From contig CAZTFQ010000006.1 in assembly GCA_964613035.1 (NCBI GenBank), positions 39,778-103,777 of the forward strand: 64,000 bases of DNA. Direction: 5' to 3'. The notes under the pieces are model-generated. The model saw only the letters and a program-made list of their open reading frames with translations, made no database searches and was not told the origin of the DNA. The position numbers and the translations under genes are program-made. Positions 17,223 to 27,517 of this stretch are shown piece after piece. Source of the stretch: CAVIQK01 sp964613035. Its GTDB lineage: Bacteria > Bacillota > Clostridia > Christensenellales > DTU072. The first letter of the stretch is position 1. Every line of letters starts with the position of its first letter.

Positions 17223-18043
17223 AGTAAATCGTCTTTTCTTCCGAACAGTCTTCTTTTTCTAGGTTTGATTTCCACCGGCGGAATTTCCGATGCGGATTGA
17301 GAAACCTCTTCCGCTTCTTTTGTCAGAGCCAGGAAGAGATGCTCGAGACTTTCGTCTTCTCTTTTTGCTTTCAACTCGTCCATACTGCCGTCGGCGATGA
17401 TTTTTCCGTTGTCGATAATTGCCACTCGCGTACAAATTTTCTCGACGACTTCTAATACGTGCGAAGAGAAAAACACGAGTTTTCCCGCGGCGGCGTGTTC
17501 TGCCATAAGCTGCTTAAGATTAAACGCCGATTGAGGATCGAGCCCTGTCATGGGCTCGTCCAAAATCCATATCTCCGGGTCGTGGACGAGAGCGCATATT
17601 ACGGAGAGCTTCTGTTTCATTCCGTGAGAATAGGACGAAATTTTTTCGTTGAGGCGATTTTCCAGTCCCAGTAGAGACGACAGTCTCTCTACGCGTTCTT
17701 TTCTGAGAGCTTCGTCTACTTCATAGACGTCGGCGACGAAGTTGATATAATCTATCGCCTTTAAGTTCTCGTAAAAAATATGCTCGTCGGACACGTAGCC
17801 TATATGTTTTTTAGCGGCAACGGGATTGCTTTTGAGATCGTCGCCGCAGACGATTATATTGCCTTCCTGATAGGCATAGATACCCGTAAGGCACTTAATC
17901 GTGGTCGATTTACCGGCACCGTTGGGGCCTAAGAAACCGAATATTTCACCGCCGTTAAGTTCTAGAGAAATACCGTCGACGGCTTTTATATCACTGCCTC
18001 GATACGTTTTCGACAGAGAATCGATTGTCAATAAAGCGGACAT
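17219..18043 (-). CDS. ABC transporter ATP-binding protein
   Basis: ATPase subunit of the exporter encoded by the overlapping downstream gene. Motifs: Walker A GPNGAGKST (near residue 39), signature YSHGMKQKL (where many families have LSGGQ), Walker B IWILDEP, and the H-loop SSHVLEVVE. This YSxGMKQ signature is typical of the CcmA/drug-exporter branch. A C-terminal tail of about 45 residues, ending in KPRKRRLFGRKDD, is basic and unusual. The start ATG lies directly after the rubrerythrin stop with no Shine-Dalgarno, which suggests coupled translation. Confidence 0.92.
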   Translation of the reverse strand: MSALLTIDSLSKTYRGSDIKAVDGISLELNGGEIFGFLGPNGAGKSTTIKCLTGIYAYQEGNIIVCGDDLKSNPVAAKKHIGYVSDEHIFYENLKAIDYINFVADVYEVDEALRKERVERLSSLLGLENRLNEKISSYSHGMKQKLSVICALVHDPEIWILDEPMTGLDPQSAFNLKQLMAEHAAAGKLVFFSSHVLEVVEKICTRVAIIDNGKIIADGSMDELKAKREDESLEHLFLALTKEAEEVSQSASEIPPVEIKPRKRRLFGRKDDLL

Positions 18044-18044
18044 T

Positions 18045-18584
18045 TTAATAATTGATTTTTAAGAGTTCGAAGTATCCTTGAGGATGGTCGCATACGTCGC
18101 AGGACTTGGGGGCGTCTTTAGAGAGGACGATGTTACCGCAATTACGACACTTCCACGCGACGATTTCGTCTTTTTTGAATACGGAGTCGTTATTGATTGC
18201 TTGCGCGAGGGCTTTATAGCGCTCTTCGTGGGATTGCTCGACTCTAGCCACTCCCAAAAACTTTTCGGCGAGCTCGGGAAATCCTTCCAATCTTGCCGTA
18301 TCGGCGAATTCTCTGTACATTACGGTCCATTCTTCGTTTTCGCCGCGGGCGGCGGTTATGAGATTGTCGTATGTAGAACCGTTGTTTTCGCCGAGAGCTT
18401 TGAACCACATTTTGGCGTGTTCTTTTTCGTTGAGAGCGGTTTCTTTAAAAATCTCGGAAATCTGCTCGTAGCCTTCCTTTTTTGCTATCGACGCGAAGTA
18501 ATCGTATTTGTTACGCGCCTGGCTCTCTCCGGCAAAAGCCGTTCTTAAATTTTTTTCGGTTTGAGTTCCTTTCAATTCTCTCAT
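18045..18584 (-). CDS. rbr: Rubrerythrin
   Basis: Diiron peroxidase that reduces hydrogen peroxide in anaerobes. The erythrin-like four-helix domain (residues 1-140) holds the Glu/His ligands in AGESQARNKYDYF, NEKEHAKMWF, and VEQSHEERY; the C-terminal rubredoxin-like domain has WKCRNCGNI and CDVCDHPQGYF for the FeCys4 site. Start set at ATG 18584 (MRELKGTQTEKNL), 7 bases after AGGAG; an ATG two codons earlier is too close to the Shine-Dalgarno. Its presence supports an anaerobic lifestyle. Confidence 0.96.
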   Translation of the reverse strand: MRELKGTQTEKNLRTAFAGESQARNKYDYFASIAKKEGYEQISEIFKETALNEKEHAKMWFKALGENNGSTYDNLITAARGENEEWTVMYREFADTARLEGFPELAEKFLGVARVEQSHEERYKALAQAINNDSVFKKDEIVAWKCRNCGNIVLSKDAPKSCDVCDHPQGYFELLKINY

Positions 18585-18586
18585 AA

Positions 18587-19873
18587 TCATACTCCTTTTT
18601 TAGAATGTTTTTGTAATTTTATGTCTTTTTCGCGTCCGTTGTGAGAAGGTACGTAAAAAACTTCGTCTTTTATGGCATCGGGGAGATATTGTTGCTCCAC
18701 CCAGCCGCCGTAGTCGTGGGGATACTTATATTTGCCGAGATCCGCGCCGCCTTTGTAATTGCGGTCTCTGAGATAATCGGGGATATCATCGTGGCATTCT
18801 TTCGCTTTGGCTTCCGCGGAATATAAAGCATTGACTACAGAATTGGACTTAGGCGCACAGCACACGTATATTATGGCTTCCGTTAAGGGAATAAGTCCCT
18901 CCGGGTATCCGAGTTTTTCAAACGCGGTCATTGCGCTGGTCGCCATAACCAGAGCCATGGGATCCGCCAATCCGACGTCTTCCGCGGCATGGACCATCAA
19001 GCGTCTTAAAACCAATAAAGGACTGCAACCCGCTTCTATCAATCTTTCCGAATAATAAACGGCGGCATCGGGATCGCTGCCTCTGAGGCTCTTACAAAAT
19101 GCGGACAAAATATCGTAATAGAGAGATTCGTCCACGTTGAGGGCACGTCTTTCTACACATTGCTCGGCGACTTCCGTCGTAACGTGAATAATACCGTCTT
19201 TATCCGGAGGCGTAGTGAGTGCGGCGAGCTCCAGCGCATTGAGGGCGGTACGCATATCGCCGTTGGCAACAAAAGAAAAATGTTCGAGAGCTTTTTTGTC
19301 ACAGTCGATATCGTAATTTCCGAGACCTCTTTCTTTATCGGCGAGAGCTCTTAAGAGTCCCTTCTCCACATCCGACTCCGAGAGCGGCTTGAAGGTAAAC
19401 ACTCTGCAACGAGAAACGATTGCGTTGGTCATAGAGACGTAGGGATTCTCGGTAGTGGAACCTATGAAAACGATTTCCCCTTTTTCTATAGCGGAAAGGA
19501 CGCAGTCCGACTGCGCCTTGTTCCAGCGATGACACTCGTCGAGAAGGAGGTACGTTTTTTTACCGTACATTCCGAGTCTGTTGACGGCGTTGTCGATGAC
19601 CTTCTTCGCGTCGGACACGCCCGAAGACACGGCGTTGAGCTTCTCGTACGCACTCTCGGTCGTATTGGCGATTATATTGGCGAGGGTCGTTTTACCGCAT
19701 CCGGGGGGACCGTAAAAAATGCAACTTCCGAGGCGGTCGGCTTCTATCGCACGACGAAGAAAGCCGTTTTTTCCTACGATGTGTTCCTGACCGAAAAATT
19801 CGTCGAGAGTACGCGGACGCATTCTCTCGGCAAGAGGTGCTTTGTTTTCTCTGATAGTATCGAATAAATCCAT
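18587..19873 (-). CDS. rarA: Replication-associated recombination ATPase RarA (MgsA)
   Basis: AAA+ ATPase acting at stalled replication forks, related to the clamp loader. 428 residues: MRPRTLDEFFGQEHIVG, Walker A GPPGCGKTT (near 54), Walker B LLLDECHRW, sensor GSTTENP, arginine finger region SRCRVF, then the C-terminal MgsA domain with the PHDYGGWVEQQYLPD motif near 385. There is no Shine-Dalgarno before ATG 19873; a sigma-A promoter with the -10 ending 6 bases before the ATG predicts a leaderless mRNA. First gene of the rarA-rbr-ABC-ruvX unit. Confidence 0.95.
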   Translation of the reverse strand: MDLFDTIRENKAPLAERMRPRTLDEFFGQEHIVGKNGFLRRAIEADRLGSCIFYGPPGCGKTTLANIIANTTESAYEKLNAVSSGVSDAKKVIDNAVNRLGMYGKKTYLLLDECHRWNKAQSDCVLSAIEKGEIVFIGSTTENPYVSMTNAIVSRCRVFTFKPLSESDVEKGLLRALADKERGLGNYDIDCDKKALEHFSFVANGDMRTALNALELAALTTPPDKDGIIHVTTEVAEQCVERRALNVDESLYYDILSAFCKSLRGSDPDAAVYYSERLIEAGCSPLLVLRRLMVHAAEDVGLADPMALVMATSAMTAFEKLGYPEGLIPLTEAIIYVCCAPKSNSVVNALYSAEAKAKECHDDIPDYLRDRNYKGGADLGKYKYPHDYGGWVEQQYLPDAIKDEVFYVPSHNGREKDIKLQKHSKKGV

Positions 19874-19879
19874 AGATAT

Positions 19880-19908
19880 ATGTTATCATTTCTATCGAGA
19901 AAAATCAA
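19880..19908 (-). promoter_or_regulatory. Predicted leaderless sigma-A promoter of rarA
   Basis: TTGATT (19903-19908), 17-base spacer, TAACAT (19880-19885), then six bases and the rarA ATG. Start of transcription would fall on or next to the A of ATG. Just upstream, an A/T-only inverted repeat (19912-19930) follows the stop of the large glycosyltransferase gene. Confidence 0.5.
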
Positions 19909-19931
19909 GGCATTAAAATTTCATTTTAATA

Positions 19932-22900
19932 TCAATATTCGACCTTAACGAGAACGGTTCTGTCGTCGATAAGCGGTATATCGTCGTCTCCGCGTATTTC
20001 CATACCGTCGAAAATTATTCTTCTTATACCCGTACGGTGAAACTTAAACGTATACTTTCCTTTTCCGAAACGATATTCCACGGTCGCGGAAGAAAGCTTC
20101 TCGGGTAAATGCGGATGTATAGAGAAATATTTTCCGTGTTTTTTTATACCGAAAAAGCCTTCTATCATCAATCTGTAATACCACCCGGCGGATCCCGTAT
20201 ACCAAGTCCATCCCGCGCGTCCGGGAAAGTCTCCGGAGTAGATATCGGCGGCTATTACGTAAGGCTCGCCCTTATATAACGGAGCCGTCGTTTCGTCCGA
20301 ACAGCGGTACACGGGATTGATATATTCCGCGAGCGTGTACGCTTTATCGTACTCGCCTATTTTAATCAACGACATTATATACCAGATTGCGGCGTGAGTA
20401 TACTGTCCGCCGTTTTCTCTGACACCGTCGGGATAAGCGTAAATATAACCGATTTTAGGCGATTTTTGATAAGGAGTAAGCAATTTTATCAGTTTAAAAT
20501 CGGTGTCGACCAAAATTCTGTCCACGGTATCCGAGACGATTCGAGCGCGTTCGTTATCTGCAACGTCCGCAAGAACGGCTAACGCCTGCGGAACGATATC
20601 CAGATTAATATGAGCGGAATTTTCGCTCCCTTCCATCTCTCCGTTATCGGTAACGAGCCTTATATATCGATCTTTGTCGAAAGCTTTTTTATTAACGACA
20701 TCGGTCAGGCGTCTCTCTAGAGAATACAATTCCATCCGCTCTTTATCGGGAAGAAACTTTTTTAGTTTTTTTATAGCGATAATCGCAAGAAGCGTAGTGA
20801 CAACGCTCTCGCCTTTCCCCTTTTTCCCGACTGCGTTAAGCGAATCGTTCCAATCCCCCGATCCCATTGTCAGAAGTCCGTGATCGCCTTTTTTTAAGGC
20901 GCTTTTTATCGCTCTTTTCAAATGTTCCGACAACGAATACGTTTCGGTTGTACGGGAAGGACTTTCCACACGGTCGATTTCGTTATAGCCGAGCGGACTA
21001 GAAGATAAAAACGGGATTTTTTCGTCCAAAACGGAATAATCCCCCGTTGCTTCTATATATTCCGCAACCGCGTAGGGTAAAAAGAGCTTGTCGTCGCTTA
21101 TTCTAGTTCTGACTCCGAAAGTCGGCGTATGCCACCAATGTTGGACGTCGCCTTCACGATATTGGTGAGCCGCACATTCCAAAATCAAATCTCTTAAAAT
21201 CTCCGGACAAGTATATCGAAGAGCGACTGCGTCTTGCAGCTGGTCTCTAAACCCTATCGCACCGCCAATCTGAAAATAACCGAGTCTGCCTCTCAGTCGA
21301 GAAGAATACGTCTGATATGCTAAAAACGGAAACAATTTATCGAGTTTTTCATCAGAAGTTTTGATTGAAACGCTATTGATTGCCTGAAATTTTTCAATCG
21401 AGAGGAGTCGCTTCTTTTCGATTAAATCGGGGGTGAGAGACAATATCGAAGCTTCTACCGAACCGATTGCGAAATATATCGTCGAAACGCCGGCACTTAG
21501 CTCGACCGATACATACGGTCTCTCGTTACGCTTAGAAAACACTATATCGCATCCTCCCGCAACGGCTCTGACGAGTACCGATTTTTCGTTTTTCAAATTA
21601 AATATTCTCATCGTATCGCCGGAAGCGGACGTCGTGAGGAAAGACTTCTCCGCTTTCCATCCGAGAGACGGAGAAAACCTGAAAACAAGCCTGCCGTCAC
21701 ATTCTCCCGTAAGAGAGACTTTAATAATTTTGATTTTTCCGTCATCAAGCAAAAACATATCGATATCCGATGAAAAGTCCGAAAATTGTGCCGAATACGA
21801 ACATTCTCCCCTCTTTACCGTAAAAGCACCCGAGTCGAGCCTATAAGTCGCGGAAGATTTCAAAAGTATCTCCTCGGACGAAACTTCTCTTATCGGATCG
21901 GAGATAAATTCCGTAATTTTTTCTTCTCTGCTATTAGGTCCGAAAGTATATCCGCCTCCCGACTCCGTTGCGATAAAACCGCCGAAAACTTCGGCAATAA
22001 CATCGGAATAAGGCGCCTCTGTAGGCGAGGTACAGACGTAATTTCCGTCGTCGTCGAAGTATCCGTTGCCGATACGCTCCCCTCGAATCGGCTGTTGCTC
22101 GGGATATAATATCGATTCAGCATCCGTAACGTACTCTAATGCGCGATACTTTAACCCGAAATCCGCATCTATAACGATATGGGCGTAAGCCGAATAATCT
22201 TTCTCGGTCAATAAAAACGAACAAAAGCCTTTCTCGTTAAAAAACGATGATATTTTTTGTCTGATTTTGTTCATATTGTGCGCATAAACACACAATTTAC
22301 AGTCATAACCGAACTTTTCGACGATCTTCATCGCGTCTATGACGGCTTCTAATTTAGTCAATTCTCCGTCGAATTCGTAATGGACGACGGGACGCCCTTG
22401 AGATACGTTTTTATATTCTTCCGAAATACCTAAAAAAGCCGCATTGTCCAAGGAATCCGAAGGTATCAAAGCAACAAACGCGCTCAACAAGTCGTATTTT
22501 AACTTATTATCGACTCTTTCTACGCTGTCTGCGGGATAATCGAAGAAGTCTTTTTCCGCGGAATGAATAAAAGCCAAATTTTTCAACAATCCGTCGCGAT
22601 TGTCCGAAAAGGTGGAAACGAACGCGCATTCGAAAAACTCACCGTCATAATCGGGTTTACCCTCGATATACGCGCAAGGATTGAGTACCGAACCGCACTT
22701 TTCGTCGGGAGAAAAATCGGTTTTAAGAAAATTAGCATCGGAAAACTTCGCGTGACGACCGAATACGGACAATTCGTCCGAAGAAAACTTAACGTCGGAG
22801 AGTCCTTTAGACGTAACGGCATAATAAACGTCTTTTTTAGAACCGGGATCGGAGCTCTTGAATATCAGCGCGTTATATTCTCGAATCCATTCCGAACAAA

Positions 22901-25900
22901 TCAACATACGCTTATACGGAAGTTGCGCGTATATCTCGTCAATCGTAGACAAAAACACCGGCTCGTAAAAAGTCACGGAGACGTTGTCGGTCTTTTTTCC
23001 CTTTTGTCTTACTCTGATTATTCTCGCGTCCAAAAAATCACATTTAGAGACAACCGACTCGGAACGATTGGACTCGTTATGATAAAAGACCTTATTATCT
23101 CTTATCTCGGAATAGCGCACTCGTCTATCGTAAAACGGCGCGCTCGTAGGAGTAGCGACCGAACCGTTCTTTTTTATAAAAACATAACCGCCTTGTTCTT
23201 TCCTGTACTCGGATAAAAGCGAAGAAGCTCTAATGCCGTTATAACGGAACACGTTGTTACCGTCCTCGTCGAAAAAGAGAGATATTTGTCCGTTAGACGA
23301 AAAAAACAGACCGTTGTTGTATTCTACTTTATCGCATTTTTTGTAATACCTGCTTTTGTTTTCTGATGTTTTGGCTAATTTTTTAGCAAAAATACTTTCA
23401 ATCCTTAACGTCGAAGCTTTTTCGGACAAAAGTCCCGTCGCCCCAGAAACGGAATCGTCGTTTAAGAATAAATTCGATATATAATCGTGCTTAAGAAGGT
23501 TACAAACGGACGCTAAAATCATCCCTTGATGATGGGTCATATACGAGTGAATTTTCTTTACTTCCCGCCTTACTTCCATACTCTCGAAAAAGCCGTACCT
23601 GCCCTCTTGTCCGAGGTCGACGTATTTTTTCAACGCACGGATTACGCTCTTAGCAGACGTAGATAAAAACAAAAACGCGGCATACGGAGAATATACAGAC
23701 GAAGTAGGCTCTCTGCGCAAAGATTGTTCTTCTATTCCGTATGCGCGATATCGATAATTACCGTCCCCGTCGATATCGGAGTAGGCGCATTCCGATATAC
23801 CGAATACACCTCTCTTACCGTTTTTTCGTTGGATTCTTAATACGTTACGCACGGTTTTATCCGTAATACTACCTTTGGGCGAGGGCATAAAAATCGATGG
23901 GAGCGCCGTTTCGAACGCAGTCCCGGACCATGACAATAACGTATTACCGTACATAGAAGTATACACACGCTCTAAAGCATACCAATGAGAAGCATTGCGA
24001 CAGTGCGCCGTATAAATGTACGAAAGAAGCCTCGTTTCGGAACAAAACAAGTCGTAATGCCCCTCATATTTCCCCTCCGTGGCATCATACCCTATATAGA
24101 ATTGTTTCCGATCGCTGTCGAACAATGCGTCAAGATCCGTTTCCGATATCAAAAATCGGGTCTTTTTCTCCAAATCGGGACAATTAAGAGCTTTCAATTG
24201 CTCTTTCAAAACGATAAGCGCGGCTAAAAAATTCCCGCTATCTACGCTCGACACGAATTTTATGGACGGTTTTCCTGAAACAAAATACCAATTATAAAGA
24301 TTTCCTTTCCATTTCTTAAGTCGGATTATTTTTTTAAGCAGTACGTCGATATTTTTTAAAAACGTCGATTTGTCTATAATCTCCAAACCGAGCGCGGAGA
24401 CTTCCGCCATTATCGCGAAACCTATATCCGTAGCCGACGTATAATCGGCGACTTTAGCGGGAGCCGTCCGATAATTATCCGCAGGGAGTCCCGTAGCGGT
24501 TAAAAAACGAAAATAATCGTAAGTTCTTCTTGCCGTATCGAGAAGAAAATCTTTATCCGAATCGGATATTTCATCCGAAACTATTTCAAAAGAAGTAATT
24601 TCCGTCAACAAATACAGTATCGCTACCTGACTGAAATACGATACCGCCGCAAAAAACGCCATTTCGGACACAAAATACGAAGCGATGCAAATCGCCGTCA
24701 GCACAATCGAGGACGGAATAAGAATATCGAGATTTCTTTTTCCCGTATTCTCCGAAAACGTCGACCATTCCTGCAGACCTATGCCCGTAATCATACTTTT
24801 TAGCGCGGACAAAAAGACGACGGTTTCTTTTATCGCGTTGTAAGGTATCAATAGATAATATTTTAAGGTTTCCAAGTATCCTCTAAGAGCGTCTTTAAAC
24901 GCATATCTGAAGCGTTTTTTATCGAAGAAATTGCGCATTTCTCTAATCAAATCGCCTAAAAACGGTAAAAAAGCTATCGCCGTCGAAACAATACCGACGC
25001 GTGCGGATACGAACAATCCAAGCCCTAGCATTACGGCTAAGGACAAATACGACAAAAACGAAAAAGAGCTTTTCGTTATAATGAATTTATATAGCGGTGA
25101 GACGGAAAGCTTTTTTGAAAACACATACGGCAGGCATTGCACGTCTCCTTTTTTCCAGCGCGAAGCTCTCTTTTCTTCCGCAAAGAACGTATCGGGGACG
25201 TCCTCCAAGACAAAACCACCCGACATGGTGTCGAGAATCGCGCCTTCCAATACATCGTGAGACAAAAGTTTCCCCTCCGGAAGCTCTCCTATCAACTCGG
25301 ATACGTAGCTTTTTAGTCGAACGAGACCTTTTCCGCAAAATACCGCACGTCCGAAAAGATCGTAATATGCGGATGAATAATACGGGTACGTCTCATATCC
25401 CGAATCGAAGCTCCGCGCATAATAAGTCGATATGTTTTTCAGATTAAAAGCAATCGCGGGAGCGCATACGTCATAGCGAGAATTAGCCGGATGACTCATT
25501 ATATTGACCATTTCAAGAACTCCCGACGGCAACAAAACGCTATCGTGGTCGAGAAGGCATAAATATTCCGGCGTACGCACGGAAGTTTTTCTTAAAAACG
25601 CGCTATAATCTCCGCTATACAGTGCCGTAGCCAAATCTTCGATTGCGCCCTTTTTCCTGTCTCGGGCGACGTAAGTTCCGTTTTTATAAACTTTTTTTCT
25701 TACAAATATCTTAATTTCGCCCCGATATCCGTCTATAAGGTCAATAAGTCCTGCATCGATATCCGATAACTCCTCTCTACTCTCGGTAAAATCTATCAGC
25801 AATGCCACGCCGACGTTATCGGACGAGTTGGAATAATACGCATTCTTCGCCGCGGTTAATGCTTCATCGAAAGCTTTTTCCGAAGAGACGAGCTCCGATA

Positions 25901-27122
25901 GAACGATTAACGTGCGCGACGACGCATCGACGGATTCTTTTTTTAGACGCGGCGTAAATCTACGTCTCAGTCCTAAGGTTGGCAAAAGTTTATGAAACAA
26001 ACCGTCCAAAGCGTAAATCAGCGGAACGAACGTCAGCGCGGCATACCAATCCATAAAAACAAATCCAGTTAATACGGATATCGACAACGCCGTCAAAATC
26101 AACGCCGATATATAAAATACTTCTTTATTGACGGACTTTTTTACAACTAGATCCGCATTTTTTCCTTTTATGCGATTTATCAAAGATTTTTTATATATCG
26201 TCAATATTTCCGATACCGTTATGTCGTAAGAGAATGCGAGTTCTGTCGCTATTTCTGCAATCTTCTTTTCGGCAACACGATATTTTTTAGATAAATTTTC
26301 AACGATTTTTAATAGTTCCAAGACAGTGTCTTCCGAAGAATCGGAAATTTCCGGAGATTTAACAAGAATTTTATAAGGTTGCAGCTCTGCGTACAAATCG
26401 GACAGACAAAAAATTTCTTTCAGATTCATCAGAATCCCGAAAAGATATGCCGCCATACTGTCCGCCGCATACATAGAGGCGTAATAATCCCCTTCTATAC
26501 TCTTTTTTTCTATTCCGAGAGCAGTCAGTCTCTCCTCCGCTTCTTCAGCTATTTTAGAATCGGAACAAGCGTAATATAAATACAGGTCGCTGTTGACGAG
26601 ATCTGCTCGGAAACGGTGGCAATTCTTGGCAATCTTTTCCGTCTTTCTGTTAAAAAGAATCCTTTTCGCTACCACGTAGAGACCTTCTTCCGCCGCATAT
26701 CTCAACGCTCTGCCTAAAGCCGTCAATTCTTTTATATCTAAAGAGACCTCTTGCGAGATTATACGCATGGCATAATTCAGTCTATCTCTGTCGAGACGAT
26801 TTTTTGAATTAAAAACAATCGCTCTTGCAATCGAAAGTATCCTCGGGACTTTTTTACCCGGATATAAAGTTCTATTTTCTTCCGGGAAATTTACTGATAT
26901 CAAGTGATAATTATCGGTAAGCCAGGTTTCCGCTTCCGTAAGAACAAGACCGCGCTTTTTTCGGTCGTTACACATTAAGAAAGCCTTTTTTATAACGTCG
27001 GTCAAAGGATAACGCTCGGGGAACGGGACGGTATCGACGGTACGGTTTTCTTTCGCTGTAGACCTAAGAAGGATTGCGAATTGTTCTTCATCGAGATAGG
27101 ATATATCTATTTTTTCATTCAT
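19932..27122 (-). CDS. Cyclic beta-1,2-glucan synthase-like GT84/GH94 membrane protein
   Basis: Giant 2396-residue protein resembling NdvB/Cgs, which makes cyclic beta-1,2-glucan. N-terminal soluble region (1-320) resembles the family's first domain; membrane segments near 330-375, 685-725 and 800-845; between them a GT84-type glycosyltransferase domain with CLLDHDSVLLPSG (DxD) near 525. Next a glycoamylase-like domain (880-1210) with TSATDIGFAIMAE and SYMTHHQGM. The C-terminal half is GH94 phosphorylase-like: FRDQLQDAVAL near 1960, VQHWWHTP, and GSGDWNDSLN near 2090, whose Asp would be the catalytic acid. NdvB proteins are usually about 2800 residues. The start ATG has no Shine-Dalgarno. The gene stands alone, next to rnpB. 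Product could be cyclic or linear beta-1,2-glucan; the transporter is not nearby. Confidence 0.85.
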   Translation of the reverse strand: MNEKIDISYLDEEQFAILLRSTAKENRTVDTVPFPERYPLTDVIKKAFLMCNDRKKRGLVLTEAETWLTDNYHLISVNFPEENRTLYPGKKVPRILSIARAIVFNSKNRLDRDRLNYAMRIISQEVSLDIKELTALGRALRYAAEEGLYVVAKRILFNRKTEKIAKNCHRFRADLVNSDLYLYYACSDSKIAEEAEERLTALGIEKKSIEGDYYASMYAADSMAAYLFGILMNLKEIFCLSDLYAELQPYKILVKSPEISDSSEDTVLELLKIVENLSKKYRVAEKKIAEIATELAFSYDITVSEILTIYKKSLINRIKGKNADLVVKKSVNKEVFYISALILTALSISVLTGFVFMDWYAALTFVPLIYALDGLFHKLLPTLGLRRRFTPRLKKESVDASSRTLIVLSELVSSEKAFDEALTAAKNAYYSNSSDNVGVALLIDFTESREELSDIDAGLIDLIDGYRGEIKIFVRKKVYKNGTYVARDRKKGAIEDLATALYSGDYSAFLRKTSVRTPEYLCLLDHDSVLLPSGVLEMVNIMSHPANSRYDVCAPAIAFNLKNISTYYARSFDSGYETYPYYSSAYYDLFGRAVFCGKGLVRLKSYVSELIGELPEGKLLSHDVLEGAILDTMSGGFVLEDVPDTFFAEEKRASRWKKGDVQCLPYVFSKKLSVSPLYKFIITKSSFSFLSYLSLAVMLGLGLFVSARVGIVSTAIAFLPFLGDLIREMRNFFDKKRFRYAFKDALRGYLETLKYYLLIPYNAIKETVVFLSALKSMITGIGLQEWSTFSENTGKRNLDILIPSSIVLTAICIASYFVSEMAFFAAVSYFSQVAILYLLTEITSFEIVSDEISDSDKDFLLDTARRTYDYFRFLTATGLPADNYRTAPAKVADYTSATDIGFAIMAEVSALGLEIIDKSTFLKNIDVLLKKIIRLKKWKGNLYNWYFVSGKPSIKFVSSVDSGNFLAALIVLKEQLKALNCPDLEKKTRFLISETDLDALFDSDRKQFYIGYDATEGKYEGHYDLFCSETRLLSYIYTAHCRNASHWYALERVYTSMYGNTLLSWSGTAFETALPSIFMPSPKGSITDKTVRNVLRIQRKNGKRGVFGISECAYSDIDGDGNYRYRAYGIEEQSLRREPTSSVYSPYAAFLFLSTSAKSVIRALKKYVDLGQEGRYGFFESMEVRREVKKIHSYMTHHQGMILASVCNLLKHDYISNLFLNDDSVSGATGLLSEKASTLRIESIFAKKLAKTSENKSRYYKKCDKVEYNNGLFFSSNGQISLFFDEDGNNVFRYNGIRASSLLSEYRKEQGGYVFIKKNGSVATPTSAPFYDRRVRYSEIRDNKVFYHNESNRSESVVSKCDFLDARIIRVRQKGKKTDNVSVTFYEPVFLSTIDEIYAQLPYKRMLICSEWIREYNALIFKSSDPGSKKDVYYAVTSKGLSDVKFSSDELSVFGRHAKFSDANFLKTDFSPDEKCGSVLNPCAYIEGKPDYDGEFFECAFVSTFSDNRDGLLKNLAFIHSAEKDFFDYPADSVERVDNKLKYDLLSAFVALIPSDSLDNAAFLGISEEYKNVSQGRPVVHYEFDGELTKLEAVIDAMKIVEKFGYDCKLCVYAHNMNKIRQKISSFFNEKGFCSFLLTEKDYSAYAHIVIDADFGLKYRALEYVTDAESILYPEQQPIRGERIGNGYFDDDGNYVCTSPTEAPYSDVIAEVFGGFIATESGGGYTFGPNSREEKITEFISDPIREVSSEEILLKSSATYRLDSGAFTVKRGECSYSAQFSDFSSDIDMFLLDDGKIKIIKVSLTGECDGRLVFRFSPSLGWKAEKSFLTTSASGDTMRIFNLKNEKSVLVRAVAGGCDIVFSKRNERPYVSVELSAGVSTIYFAIGSVEASILSLTPDLIEKKRLLSIEKFQAINSVSIKTSDEKLDKLFPFLAYQTYSSRLRGRLGYFQIGGAIGFRDQLQDAVALRYTCPEILRDLILECAAHQYREGDVQHWWHTPTFGVRTRISDDKLFLPYAVAEYIEATGDYSVLDEKIPFLSSSPLGYNEIDRVESPSRTTETYSLSEHLKRAIKSALKKGDHGLLTMGSGDWNDSLNAVGKKGKGESVVTTLLAIIAIKKLKKFLPDKERMELYSLERRLTDVVNKKAFDKDRYIRLVTDNGEMEGSENSAHINLDIVPQALAVLADVADNERARIVSDTVDRILVDTDFKLIKLLTPYQKSPKIGYIYAYPDGVRENGGQYTHAAIWYIMSLIKIGEYDKAYTLAEYINPVYRCSDETTAPLYKGEPYVIAADIYSGDFPGRAGWTWYTGSAGWYYRLMIEGFFGIKKHGKYFSIHPHLPEKLSSATVEYRFGKGKYTFKFHRTGIRRIIFDGMEIRGDDDIPLIDDRTVLVKVEY

Positions 27123-27166
27123 AAAAATAGTTATGCCCGATGTCTATACTCGATATACGAAAAGAG

Positions 27167-27195
27167 TTGAAAATAAATGAAAACGGTGTTAAAAT
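27167..27195 (+). promoter_or_regulatory. Sigma-A promoter for rnpB
   Basis: TTGAAA (27167-27172), 17-base spacer, TAAAAT (27190-27195). Predicted start near 27202, exactly where the P1 helix of RNase P RNA begins. It lies between rnpB and the divergent glycosyltransferase gene. Confidence 0.8.
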
Positions 27196-27201
27196 AACGT
27201 T

Positions 27202-27517
27202 GAGTTACACAGATGACTGCGGTAATTACCGAGGAAAGTCCGAGCATCACAGGGCAGGACGACAGCTAACGGCTGCCGGAGGCGACTCTAGGGAAAGTGC
27301 AACAGAAATATACCGCCGTTTTTTACGGTAAGGATGGAAAGGCGAGGTAAGAGCTCACCGAGAATTTGGTAACAAATTCTGCAATGTAAACCCCGTCCGA
27401 TGCAAGACTGAGATCTATGGATTGCCCGTCCGATCTCTTAGGTCGCTTAAGCGTATCGGTGACGATATTGCTAGATAGATGGTCATCAAAACAGAACTCG
27501 GCTTACGGGTAACTCGA
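27202..27517 (+). ncRNA. rnpB: RNase P RNA (class A-like)
   Basis: Catalytic RNA that trims the 5' leader of tRNA precursors. The universally conserved segments are present: GAGGAAAGTCCGAGCATCAC (CR-I, near 27231), GGGCAGGACGACAGCTAACGG, GGGAAAGTGCAACAGAAAT, GATGGAAAGGCGAGGTAAGAGCTCACC, TGTAAACCCCGTCCGATGCAAG, and ACAGAACTCGGCTTACGG (CR-V, near 27491). GAGTTAC at 27202-27208 pairs with GTAACTC at 27509-27515 to close P1. The order of elements fits the ancestral type A rather than the Bacillus type B fold. Only RNA gene found in the window; it runs opposite to its neighbours. Confidence 0.96.

Noticed and set aside
19912..19930. ATTAAAAT/ATTTTAAT inverted repeat after the large glucan synthase gene as a terminator
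   Set aside because: The stem is only A/T pairs and no clear T-run follows; too weak to list as a terminator.
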